Shown here one piece after another: positions 1 to 9,704 of a stretch of DNA of 64,000 bases. This stretch comes from Narthecium ossifragum (lineage: Eukaryota; Streptophyta; Magnoliopsida; Dioscoreales; Nartheciaceae). Position 1 is the stretch's first letter; each line of letters starts with the position of its first letter. The notes under the pieces were generated by a model. The model had not been told where the DNA came from. It worked only from the letters and a program-made list of their open reading frames with translations, and did not search any database. The position numbers and the translations under genes were made by a program. Location: assembly GCA_963920575.1 (NCBI GenBank), contig OY986969.1, forward strand, positions 17,779,288-17,843,287, written 5' to 3'.

Positions 1-389
1 GGGATCCGGGACACCTTCAATCAGTCCTCTACTGTCGAAGGTTCTCCAACATCACCTCTGGACCACAACAGGTCCATCTCTTGGGATTCCAAGAGCACAG
101 AGGCAACACATGTCAAATCCCCTAGTCGCTCGTCTCCAGCACGGGGGGAGACACTGTCAGGCGAGGGAACGGACAACACCGGTGTGCATGCACATCTCCC
201 CCTGAGACGTCATGTCACAGCCGGAAAACAACAAAACATGCAATAATCAATAAAGCGGAAACATATCACACAATCGCAAACAGCCATGTAAGGATGTTCT
301 AGACCAAGAACTATCACATTCCACACTCAAAACCTTAACCGCAAGCCTAATCCTATCCCTGGAACCTACAGCCTGCTCTGATACCAAGT
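1..389 (-). mobile_element. 5' leader of a Ty3/gypsy element with Met-tRNA primer site (runs off left edge)
   Basis: Read on the minus strand, this stretch follows an LTR. It starts with a primer binding site at 373-386, TGGTATCAGAGCAG, which is complementary to the initiator Met-tRNA 3' end used by Tekay/Del-type and many other plant elements. The rest is non-coding leader, and no gag is visible before the window edge. The same leader, clearly diverged, recurs in the same orientation at about 61080-61450, so at least two copies of this family flank the window. The lineage (Tekay/Del-like) is inferred from primer and LTR style, not from protein. Confidence 0.6.
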
Positions 390-649
390 TGTCACACCCT
401 GACCCAGAAAAGTCATCCGGTCCAGGGAGTGAGGGTCCTAAACTCTAAAAAATCAAACGGCGAGAGTCTCCCATGTTGATCTAATCAAGCACATACATCA
501 CCACATGGTCGTGTGTGCACAACGTGTGTGTGAAACCAACTTCGTCAACGATCAAAGGAAATCGCGAAGCAAGGCCAACCGAGCCAAACCAACCGAACCA
601 GACCCTCGACCGACGCGGTCGGACCGGGTTGGAGGTACGGGTCCTCACA
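390..649 (-). mobile_element. Short or internally deleted gypsy LTR (-)
   Basis: On the minus strand it begins TGTGAGGACC and ends GGGTGTGACA directly before the primer site, so it is the 5' LTR of the element at 1-389. Its first ~140 bases match the start of the solo LTR at 12330 (minus-strand reading compared with plus). It is only 260 bp, whereas related LTRs here are 2.2-2.4 kb, so it has probably lost its middle. The partner LTR and target duplication lie outside the window. Confidence 0.6.
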
Positions 650-733
650 CCCAGTCTCCCGGAGCAATTTTGTAACTAACCCTTAGTTGAGTCCTCTAGC
701 CTTTGGGCTCAATTAGTCCAAAAAAAAAAAAAA

Positions 734-1347
734 AAAGGGTACGAAGGTGTGGTCACCCGTTGGAGTGTCACATGTCTTCCTCGCAAGACTCATCAAGGCC
801 TTCGCAAGGTGGCATGTATAGGTGCTTGGCATCCAGCCAGGGTTTCTTTTACTGTTGCCAGAGCTGGGCAGAATGGTTATCACCATCGTACAGAGATGAA
901 CAAAAAGATCTATAAGATTGGCAAGGCAGAAGAGGAGTCTCATACTTCCATCACTGAGTTTGACAGGTTAGAAATCCTCGCTTTGCAATTTCGCTTTTGT
1001 TTATCTACTGGAGCAATCTTCTGCCTATAGTTGGTAGAGACAGCTTTTAATAGCATTGATAATGTACTGCATTTGGCATGTTCTACAGAACCGAGAAGGG
1101 AATAACACCAATGGGAGGCTTTCCACATTACGGGGTTGTGAAGGACGACTATCTGTTAATCAAGGGCTGCTGTATGGGGCCAAAGACGAGGGTTGTCACA
1201 CTCCGGCAGTCGCTGCTGAAGCAGACCTCAAGAGTAACCATGGAGGAGATCAAGCTCAAATTTATCGACACCTCATCCAAATTTGGGCATGGCCGATTCC
1301 GGAGGACAGAGGAGAAGGCCAAGTTTTATAGAAGGCTGAAGGCATAA
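734..1347 (+). pseudogene. RPL3: Ribosomal protein L3 gene, 3' fragment (two exons)
   Basis: Exon 734-966 and exon 1089-1344 (stop TAA 1345-1347) encode the C-terminal ~165 residues of cytosolic large-subunit protein L3. The reading begins [10 protein letters not shown], passes [17 protein letters not shown] and ends [21 protein letters not shown] 122-bp intron (967-1088) has GT/AG ends and splits the Arg codon of FDRTEKG. The two exons stay in frame with no stop. The N-terminal ~220 residues are missing: upstream of 734 there is only a 17-A run (720-736) and unrelated sequence. Relative to usual L3, conserved positions read SVTC instead of GVTR and HQGL instead of HRGL. The retained intron shows a DNA-level fragment, not a processed copy. 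It cannot make working L3 from this locus. Confidence 0.85.
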
Positions 1348-1568
1348 AATTCTAACAGCTTGCTTTGGATTGAGGGATCAGAAGCACAAAAATCTTGTTC
1401 TATAGTCTTCTTTGTTTTATTGGTTTCGCATGCCACGGGGGTGGATGTGACATGAATTTGTTTAGTACTCGCTCTAACGGCAGTGGCGCAGTGTTCTTGC
1501 TGCCATGTTCTTCCGTTTAGTGAAAATCCTTTTTCTGTATTTGCCCATGTATTTAATGAAGATCTAGA
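1348..1568 (+). other. Downstream flank of the RPL3 fragment
   Basis: AT-rich non-coding sequence that fits the 3' UTR and flank of the L3 gene. No other feature was seen. Confidence 0.4.
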
Positions 1569-1856
1569 TTAGATTCCTTTTGATGGTTTACCAATTATCA
1601 ATTCCTTTGGGTGTGAGGATGCATATTTCCAATCTTTAGGCAAATCATGATGTTGATCACTAGGTGTAATTTCAACGGATTCCTCAAATCTATCATTCAA
1701 TTCTTTAACATCATTTTGGGTTTCATCTACTACATCTTTTGATTTGACATTAGGAATATCATCATCTTTACCATCAATTCTACTAGGAACTATAATCATT
1801 TCATTAAATGTAACATGCATTGATTCTTTAACCACTAAGGTCCTTTTATTGAATGA
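1569..1856 (-). mobile_element. Ty1/copia polyprotein fragment
   Basis: The minus-strand reading FNKRTLVVKESMHVTFNE, followed by an acidic linker and then DLPKDWKYASSHPKELIIG, is the linker between integrase and reverse transcriptase of a Ty1/copia polyprotein. The integrase C-terminal side (VVEESxHVxFDE) and the pre-RT segment (HPxExIIGxPSxGV) are both recognisable. About 95 codons are open, without a start. It abuts the truncated 3' end of Athila element A at about 1857 and ends near the L3 flank, so it is a short relic with no LTR or TSD. Confidence 0.7.
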
Positions 1857-2246
1857 GTTATAGTCTCCTGAGGGTTTTCAAGGATGACACCCACAAACAT
1901 CTATACATTCTCTTAAATATATCATTAGAAATTAATTACAATATTTATTAACTCCAATGCAAGAAATAGAAATAGTATCCATGAATAAATCTTTCAACTC
2001 ATAATCACATAAAAATATAGTAAATCAAAACATGTTATAACATATTTTCAACACTTTAACATATTTAATCATGATTAAAAATAACTTTAACACTCCTGTG
2101 TGTAAAGAGGATTCCACATGCTTCAGAGCATCAATTATATCTAAACACTTCAACCATTCAAGATCATAATCATAGCCAAACACATATCTTTCACTTATCA
2201 CATAGCAATATCTGTTTTTTTTTTCTTTTTGTTTTTTTTTTCAGAA

Positions 2247-2393
2247 ATTTCAACTGTTTTACGCGAACAACACACCTTGTCAGGCACCTTGCCCGGTTAC
2301 TAAGTATGAAACCCTTCTTTTTTTTTTCTTTAGGAATCTCAACCATTTTACGCGAACACCACGCTGGTTACGCACACTGTCCGGTTACTAAGT
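2247..2393 (-). repeat. Two-unit repeat in Athila 3' region
   Basis: Two imperfect copies, at about 2249-2309 and 2335-2393, share TTTTACGCGAACA and CCGGTTACTAAGT blocks and are separated by T-rich sequence. The same pair occurs in element B at 57808-57953, in opposite genomic orientation but the same orientation relative to the element. It is non-coding and its role is unknown. Confidence 0.65.
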
Positions 2394-3376
2394 TAAAAAT
2401 CTATTTTTTTCGCATACTCAAATAATTGCATGTGTTCATGTATTTTATGTACCATGACATATAATTGTAAATCTATCCTAATATCATGCTTAGAATCTAA
2501 TATCAACCCTTTAACATGTGAAAGTGAATATGTGTATTAGGATATGTCAAGTTATCCTTAAATCATAGTAAAAGTGTTAAAATATAGAAATAGTGTCATG
2601 CATAGCAAAAATTTACTATCCCTTATACGACATACAAGTCTTAGAATAATTCAAAAGATAAATTTCTAAAACGAGCATCTTTGTCAAATCATATCATAAT
2701 TTCATCATTTTGACATATTTCAATGGATATATAATAATAAGATTTAAATTCCTAGAATCGACTCCCCAACTTGAATGTAATTGTCCTCAATTACACTAAG
2801 TCATAAAAATAAAGAAAGGAAAAAGGGTAGAGATCACCATAATATCGTGCCATATGTAGTTGGCTCGCATGTAAGACGATCACCACACCGTCCACAAGAA
2901 GAATACGTTACCATTGAATAAATTTATGTCTCTAGAAGATACTACAAAAAAATATAATCATAAAAATCATCATGTTAAATGAGAGATATATATAAAGATT
3001 GGAGAATAACCTCCTGATCGAGCTATATAAGATTTGCATAATTCACCCCTTAATGAGTTCCAAAGGGACACCTGCCATAAAACATACATTTCCAAAAGAT
3101 CAAATATAATAGAATGAAAAATATAGCCAAAGAAAAGCTGAAAGGTATAAAGGAAAGAATTGGCAAAAGATCCTTCGCATTTATTAAGCATAAAACTGTG
3201 ATGATCCAACATCTACATGAATTCAAATAAAAAAATATAAAATATAATCCAAAAGAAAAATAAAAACTCACTATACGAGCATCTCTATAGCAAACCATCT
3301 CACCACAATAAAAGAAAACCTAGAAAAGCAATCAACCACTAAGATAGTCCTAAAGAAAAGAAATCAGCAAAACTCC

Positions 3377-3892
3377 TCATTCATCATGCATCTCATCCTC
3401 GCTGTCTTCGTCTTCAGAGTCATAGTCACTAGGCATCGTGGTCGGCGGACGGTCAGGGTCATCCGATGCATATGGTGAATCAGGAGGCGTCAGAAGAGCA
3501 TGATCAATGAGAGAACGTGGAGGCATGACGAGCTTTGAACCGCCGGAAGTCTCGAAGGATACCCAGGGATCATCAAGGTTTGGAGCATGCTGAATATCAT
3601 AAATAATGCGGGAAAACAAATCCACTGGTGATAACGGCCCGTAGAACTCAACACCAGTGGGATAGGCATCAGAGTAATCAATAAGTACAGCGAATTCAGA
3701 AATAACTCTAGGTGGAAAACATAAGACCGTTGGTGGCGATGGTGGTGTCGGGGAATCGGCAGTACTCATGGAGTCATCGTCGGAGGAGAACCACGATGCC
3801 TGTGACAGTGGAGATCCAGGTGCGAAGTCAGACATCGGGGAGTGGGGCGGACTCGCATCAGAAGGGGAGGAGGACTGGCTCGATCGAGACAT
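3377..3892 (-). CDS. Uncharacterised acidic Ser/Pro-rich ORF carried by element A
   Basis: An uninterrupted 171-residue ORF from the first ATG (complement of 3890-3892, MSRSSQSSSP) to the stop at 3377. The N-terminal third is rich in Ser and Pro. The middle (CFPPRVISEFAVLIDY to PRSLIDHALLTP) looks folded. The C-terminus is strongly acidic (DYDSEDEDSEDEMHDE). I recognise no domain. It lies between integrase and the 3' end, the place where some Athila elements have an env-like ORF, but I see no clear signal peptide or membrane span. A TATTTAAA box on the minus strand near 4238-4246 precedes a pyrimidine-rich leader, so it may have its own promoter. Open frame extends upstream to ~4021 without an ATG. 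Element B has unrelated sequence here. Coding status is an inference from length and composition. Confidence 0.45.
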   Translation of the reverse strand: MSRSSQSSSPSDASPPHSPMSDFAPGSPLSQASWFSSDDDSMSTADSPTPPSPPTVLCFPPRVISEFAVLIDYSDAYPTGVEFYGPLSPVDLFSRIIYDIQHAPNLDDPWVSFETSGGSKLVMPPRSLIDHALLTPPDSPYASDDPDRPPTTMPSDYDSEDEDSEDEMHDE

Positions 3893-4237
3893 ATCGAAGT
3901 TTAGCGATCTAGCTCGTCCTGATGACGTCGCGATGCGTGTCTGCAAAGAAGTAAGCGAAAACTTGTCGCAGGGCACGGTAGAGGAGCAAAGTGAAGCTTG
4001 AGCGGAACTGCAAAAACACACCAGTGGAGGAAGAGAAGATGGCGAGGAGAGTAAAGGAAGAGACCAAAAAGTTGGACGAGGAACGCCTTGAGGAAGGCGG
4101 TGGTCTGGGTGGTAGAAGAGGTGTCGATGATGATCGGGGGGGGGGGGAGAAAGATGAAAGAACTGAGCAGGAAGGAAGGAAGATCGACAGAGAGATCAAA
4201 GTGCAAGAGATGAGATAGGAAGTCATGAACGAGCGGG

Positions 4238-4246
4238 TTTAAATAG
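4238..4246 (-). promoter_or_regulatory. Possible TATA box for the element A cargo ORF
   Basis: The minus strand reads CTATTTAAAC followed by a ~340-base CT-rich leader to the ATG at 3892. Position and leader composition resemble plant Pol II core promoters. This is suggestive only. Confidence 0.3.
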
Positions 4247-4334
4247 AGGATGAACTAAAATTTGAGTTAGAGTAGGAAAACGAGTAGGAGTAGGATGAAA
4301 TCCGATTGTAGAACCGCTCCAGCAGAAAAATTGT

Positions 4335-4640
4335 TATTGGCGGTTGATCCGATGGTCGACATGATGATCGACCGTGGGAGTGGGTGATCTTGGGACACTA
4401 AGGCGACGGTCGACCGTGTGAAGAACAAATAAGCTGGCGGTGTATGTGACGGTCGATCGACCGATCGACTGTGGATGAAAAAATTTGGTTGAGGGGGCGA
4501 CGGTCGATCGTTGCATCGACCCTAAGAAGCCTTTCTTATGACAGAGCCTCACGGACGATGTAACGGTCGACGTGACGGTCGACCGTGAGCTGCGTGATTT
4601 AGTGGAGGCGGGACGGTCGATGGGATGGTCGACCATGGTT
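4335..4640 (-). repeat. GGTCGACC/CGATCG palindrome module, 3' copy (element A)
   Basis: About 300 bp crowded with ACGGTCGACCGT, GGTCGATCGACC and similar self-complementary words, including the shared block around GAGGCTCTGTCA (minus strand). A less regular, related module sits in the leader of the same element (8215-8370). Confidence 0.75.
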
Positions 4641-4781
4641 CAACAAAATTCAAATTTTCTAGAGATGATGATTATTAGAGGAAAATAACAGAAAAATATA
4701 GGAAAAGTCGGAAAACTCATTGGGGGAAAAAATTCCAAAAACTCAAAGAAAATTCTAAAAAGCTAAGAAGAAATCATAAAA

Positions 4782-4797
4782 CTGGGTTGCCTCCCGG
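4782..4797 (-). other. AGGCAA-loop hairpin after pol (element A copy)
   Basis: The minus strand reads CCGGGAGGCAACCCAG. A GGG/CCC stem encloses the loop AGGCAA. It lies downstream of the integrase remnant and is preceded by the block AAGACGTAAAATTACGCGC, also present in element B. Counterparts are at 49001-49018 and 55815-55830. Confidence 0.6.
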
Positions 4798-5024
4798 GAA
4801 GCGCGTAATTTTACGTCTTTCGCTAGACGAGCCTAAAAAGGCCAGTTATAGCTTGGGTCCGTCAGTTCGACAGACTCAATAACATCGTCGTGAGCAATGT
4901 CCTTCACATAGTGTTTTAATCTATGACCATTAACAATGAAAATTTCATTCGTGTGTGGATGCTGAATCTCTATAGCACCATGTGTAAATACTTTATTTAT
5001 AATAAAAGGTCCAGTCCATCTAGA

Positions 5025-6160
5025 TCATAATTTTCCAGGGAAAAGACGCAATTTAGCATTAAAAAGCCAAACTTTTTGCCCAACTTCAAAAGTTCTCCTT
5101 GAAATGTGTTTATCATGGAAGGCCTTTGTTTTGTCTTTATAAATTTTGGAATTCAAATAGGCTTCATTGTGAATCCCCTCATGTTCACATAAGCTAAGTT
5201 TCCTCTGTGTTGTGACGGCATTGGTATTAGTATTAAGCTTTTTTATGGCCCACATAGCTTGATGTTCTAATTCAACAGGTAAATGACAAGGCTTGTCAAA
5301 AACTAATCGATATGGCGACATACCAATAGGCGTTTTATAAGCGATCCTATAAGCCCACAATGCATCATCTAACTTAGTAGCCCAATCTGTGCGGTCAATG
5401 CGAACAGTTTTCTCCAATATTGGCTTTATTTCCCTATTAGAAAGTTCTACTTGACCACTAGTCTGGGGATGATAGGGAGTGGCTACTTTATGTGTAATAT
5501 AATACTTTTTAAGGAGAGAGTAAAGTGCTTATTATTAAAATGAGAACCATCATCGCTAATAATTGCTCGGGGACAACCAAATCGAGAAAAGATGTTACTT
5601 TGAAGAAATTTAATCACGACTTTATGATCATTCGATTTGGTTCCTATACTTCTACCCATTTAGAAACATAGTCAACAATGACAAAGATATACTGAAAATC
5701 AAAGGAAGGTGGAAAGGGTCCCATAAAATCAATACCCCATATATCAAATATATCGGCAACTAAAATCGGGGTCTGAGGCATCTCATTCCTACGAGAGCTA
5801 TTTCCAGTTTTCTGACAGCGAATGCAAGATTGGCAAAAATTATGAGAATCCTTAAAAATTGAAGGCCAATAAAATCCACTTTGTAGAACTTTTGCATCGG
5901 TTTTCTTCCCTGAGAAATGACCACCACATGCACGTGTCTGACAAAAAGTGAGAATATCATGAACTTCTGATTCGGGCACACACCAACGGATAACTTGGTC
6001 AGAACAATGCTTGAATAACTCAGGGTCCTCCCAAATATAATATTTAATCTGATAAAATAATTTGTCTTTGGCATTTTTAGACCAAGAGTCAGGAAGCTTG
6101 CCGGAAACAAAAAAATTAACTATATGTCCATACCAAGGTTGTGAAAGACGAGTCACCTGA
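5025..6160 (-). pseudogene. Athila integrase remnant (element A)
   Basis: The minus-strand fragments cover most of an Athila integrase: zinc-binding HHCC region (CGGHFSGKK to CIRCQKTGN), the first catalytic Asp in [10 protein letters not shown], the HPQTSGQ stretch near 5450-5490, and the C-terminal [20 protein letters not shown] block. Frameshifts between about 5644 and 5417 break the core, and the reading ends in the [18 protein letters not shown] motif near 5025. The N-terminal side begins abruptly at FQVTRLSQPWY, fused to gag by the 2.4-kb deletion. No enzyme can be made. Confidence 0.85.
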
Positions 6161-8070
6161 AAGAAATTTGGCATAAGAAGGAATCTGTCTGATGGCATCA
6201 AGCAAAGGTATGTTGATATTGACTTGCTTAAAGGTTTCAAGGATTTCTTTGGCACTTTTTCGGGATTTTATGGTTGAAGAAGGGTCCTTATGGGCTACAG
6301 GAAAAGACACTTTAGGAATATATTTAACTGGATCAAGCTCTCTAGAATCAGATAGACCAGTATCAGGTGAAAAATAAGAAGCATCTTGGGATGGATGATT
6401 GATCATCGGATCGGGCGTTTGATCGTCCAGACTGAATGGTTCACCTATTTGATTATCTACCGTTTTGCCATTTCTAAGGGTCACAACGGCTTTGGCACTC
6501 TCGAAGTTTTGGCTTTCTACATAGTGCTGGCCTCTCGAGTTGGTGACAGATTGACTTGGCAAATGTCCATCCTCTCTTTTAGCCATGTTATTAGATAATT
6601 TCCCAACTTGTTTCTCTAATTGTGATACGGATTGAATCGTTGAGGATTAGTTATTTTTCAACAAGGAGAACATTTAAAGGTCGTCATTTCTTCCTTCATA
6701 GATGACATGTCCCTATTGATATCACCCCTCATCTCCAAAAGTGTACTCATGATAGAAGTCAAAGTGGGTTCATTAGATGATTCGGCAGGAGAAGGCTGAG
6801 GTGTATTCTGCAGATAATGTGGAGGGTACCCAGGATTTGGATTTGCAAAAAGTCTGGGTGGGTACTTGAAAGTAGAAGTATTGGATGTATTGTTTTGTCC
6901 TTGAAAGTTACTTGATTGTTGTGGCTTCCAACTAAAATTTGGATGATTCCTCCAATGTGGATTATAGGTATTAGAATAAGGATTGTTCTGAGGTTTGGAA
7001 AAACCATAAGTTGCATTAGCTTGTTTCTGAATAAAGTCAGGGAAATTGAGAGCCAAGTGACAATCAGTGATACGATGATCAGAGCTAAGACAAAGGGCAC
7101 AGGTCTCGAAAGAAGTGTGAGGCAATTGTTGAGTAAGAGTTTGAACTGTTTTCAACTGATTTAAATCTTTAGTTAGGAGAGCTACTTGTGCGGGGAGGTT
7201 GTGGAATTCAGAAATTTCATGAATTCCCCGAGAATTACGAACAGTGGTAGACCGACTCTTAGAAACTGAGACATTGTGTTGTGAATTTTCAGTAAAGTTG
7301 TCGTACATTTCCCAAATAGCAGTCCAAGGTTTACTAAGGACAACACCTCCGCAGCAGGCTTCGATCATTTTCCTATAACGATCATTAAGACCATTATAAA
7401 ATGAATGGGCTAACTGCCACTCAGGTACCTCATGATGGAGACTCTCTCTAAGAATATCCTTAAATCTTTCGCAAGCTTCATGAAACATCTCATCTTCAGT
7501 TTGCTTAGAAGAAATAATCATGGTTCGATAGTTTTGAGTTTTAATGATAGGGAAATATTTTTTAAGGAAAGCATCCTGAAGTTGATCCCATGTTGAAATC
7601 GAATTTGGAGTTAAGGTTTGAAGCTAATGTTTAGCCTTATCATTCAAAGAAAAAGGGAAAAGCTTGAGTCTAAAGGCATTATCATTAAAATGCTGAAGTT
7701 TAAACATGACAAGGATTTCAAGAAAACTAGCAATGTGTCCATAGGGGTCCTCATTCTCACGCCCATAGAAGGAAGGTACAGCTGTAATCCAGTTAGGCTT
7801 AATCTCATAATGTGTAGCATTGATAGTTGGTGGGTTAATACAAGAAAAATATGTATAAGGTTTAGGTAGGAAATGATTCCTAATTGGGACTTCTCCATTA
7901 TTGTTATTATGTCCACCCCCACCCATATTATCATTAGGGTCAATGACAAGTTCTTCGTTTTCAGCCATTAAAGATTGCAGATTACTTAAGGCTTCCTGGT
8001 AATTACTTAAAGATTTCTGTCCTAAGGTTCTAGTTGTTCGAAGTGTGGCCTCTATTTTTAGATCCAAAGG
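6161..8070 (-). pseudogene. Athila gag remnant (element A)
   Basis: Three minus-strand ORF blocks make up the capsid protein. The first, about 7624-8067, is N-terminal (GRENEDPYGHIASFLEI). The second, 6658-7521, has a typical retrotransposon gag helix region and a zinc knuckle CALCLSSDHRITDC, C-x2-C-x4-H-x4-C. The third, 6161-6586, holds the gag/protease linker (AVVTLRNGKTVDNQ, ETFKQVNINIPLLDAI). Frameshifts near 7600 and 6620 separate them. The last block stops matching at PSYAKFL, exactly where the internal deletion begins. Colinear with element B 37250-39130. Confidence 0.85.
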
Positions 8071-8214
8071 TTCCAGCGGTTTATTTTGGGATCATCTGCC
8101 TTGCATGCAAGATCACACCAAAAAGAGAAAAGAAAATAGAATATTCGGAGGAGAGGACAAAATCCGAAAAACAACGATTGAAACAAAAAGTTTTGAAGCA
8201 ATGAACTAACCTAT

Positions 8215-8370
8215 TCGCACCCTTGGTCGATCTCACAGTTGATCTGACGGTCGATCGGCGTATCAACTCTGAGGAGCTTTTTCCGTGACAGTGGCGGTCA
8301 ATGTCACGGTCAATTGTGGATATCATAGAGCACGATGGTTGATCCTACGGACGAAGTCATGGTCGACCAT
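8215..8370 (-). repeat. Palindrome module, leader copy (element A)
   Basis: Between the primer site and gag lie ACGGTCGATCGGCG, ATGGTCGACCAT and decayed relatives. It is the partner of 4335-4640 and matches the position of 36905-37125 in element B. Confidence 0.65.
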
Positions 8371-8531
8371 CAGTCTGCTTCAAAGTAAAATCGTTCCACT
8401 GCTACAAAAATTTCAGAAACTTGTCAGAAAACTCCTAAAAATAAACAAAAAATAACTAAAAATAAAAACCTAATTATGCCCAAGAAAGAGTGAAGAGAAA
8501 AATCAACAAACTTCTTCGAAGAACAAATAAT

Positions 8532-8549
8532 TCCCCGGCAACGACACCA
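8532..8549 (-). other. Primer binding site, Asp-tRNA (element A)
   Basis: TGGTGTCGTTGCCGGGGA on the minus strand, five bases inside the 5' LTR, is near-complementary to plant tRNA-Asp 3' ends, the usual primer of Athila and Tat elements. Confidence 0.85.
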
Positions 8550-8554
8550 AAAAT

Positions 8555-9660
8555 TGATCGCTTGCAAACGTGTCGTTAAATCAGATGTAAATTCAATCAA
8601 AAATAGAATCTATAAACCCTTATTCAAAATACTAAACTATAGAGTAGAATAGTGATGAAATACGGGGTAACCTTAGCACAAGCTATCGTCACTAAGCATA
8701 AAATATCTCATCGGTTATTCACAAACCACATAAAAACCATCTTATAGATCTATACTATCAATCACCGAAATCAAGTAGGTCTAAAAATACGTCAAGGAAC
8801 TCTGTTCCCTCAACTCTTTTATCATTAAAAACATATCTCTAAGATTATGTCCAGAAAAAGAACACAAGTACCAAACTAGAAAATACAAAAAAGATCTACT
8901 AAAGCTTCATGAGATCCCTAAGTACAGAAATTAGCCACTAGTCTTTGTGATGAAAGCCATAGATTCAATGAAGAACGATTGGGATTCACGCCGCGGCCCC
9001 GTCTTCTCCATAAAATCTTCTAAACCCAAATTCTCTCTTTTCTCTCTATGGGGGCCTCTAATTTTCGGCCAGCAAACACCTTCTTATAGGTGTATTCCCG
9101 GAATTAGGGTTATGGCTAAGTTGGACTCCTACTACAACTCGGATTCCTTAGATTAATTCCTGGTTGTCCTATTCTGGTCGCAACTGGATCCACGCAAGCC
9201 AGAAATTGGAAATCTGCTCAACGTGAAAGATGTAGAGTAGGAAGTCTTCTGTCCTAGCCTGAAGATTGGACATGATTTGGACTTATCTGGAATATTTGCC
9301 AAATATTCGCCTGAACGTGGACGGACCAGTTTCCCAGCATCTGTTTATCTTCATATTCTTCAAAACTGATATTAATTTGTCAGGAATCTCGTAAAGTGTA
9401 TAACATGAAAGTTGTTCTTCTTGATGTCTTCTAGAGGTCCTCCAAAGTTCAGGTATTTATAATTTAACTGGAGAATTTGACGAATTCTTTTCAAACTGAC
9501 AGCAGAACGGCGTAATTTTCACATATTAGTCTTTTTCTGTATTTTCTAACTTGAATCTTCATTAAACCTGAAATCAACTAACAAACAAACAAATACAAAC
9601 ACTCTCGGGCTAACAAATATAAACTAAGGGGTTTAAGTATGAATATTTAGTGACTCATCA
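8555..9660 (-). mobile_element. 5' LTR of Athila element A
   Basis: On the minus strand it runs from TGATGAGTCACTAAATATTC to GCAAGCGATCA, next to the primer site. It is 1106 bp against 1415 bp for the intact LTR of element B. About 337 bp are missing between GCTAAGGTTACC and CCGTATTTCATCAC, with a CCCG repeat at both deletion edges in B. The sequence beyond 9660 is already element D. Confidence 0.85.
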
Positions 9661-9704
9661 GAGCTCTTTTCTATTCTTCGTTCATATAAAGATTGTAGAA
9701 GATT

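Larger units (their letters stand above)
1857..9660 (-). mobile_element. Athila element A (Ty3/gypsy), internally deleted, 3' LTR missing
   Basis: Minus-strand order: 5' LTR (8555-9660), Asp-tRNA primer site (8532-8549), palindrome-rich leader, gag, integrase, hairpin motif, second palindrome-rich stretch, cargo ORF, AT-rich 3' region. It is the same family as element B: LTR ends TGATGAGTCACTAAATATTC and GCAAGCGATCA are shared, as is the protein string LPDSWSKNAKD. Protease, RT and RNase H are gone; gag joins integrase directly at about 6160. The left end stops at ~1857 inside the sequence that in B lies ~160 bp before the polypurine tract. The partner of the possible TSD at 9661-9665 is therefore not present. 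Confidence 0.85.

Noticed and set aside
720..736. A17 run next to the RPL3 fragment as a retrocopy poly(A) tail
   Set aside because: It lies at the 5' side of the fragment, and the fragment keeps an intron, so retroposition does not fit.
4020..4226. Upstream extension of the element A cargo ORF and antisense frames
   Set aside because: No ATG in the extended frame; the composition matches a CT-rich untranslated leader.
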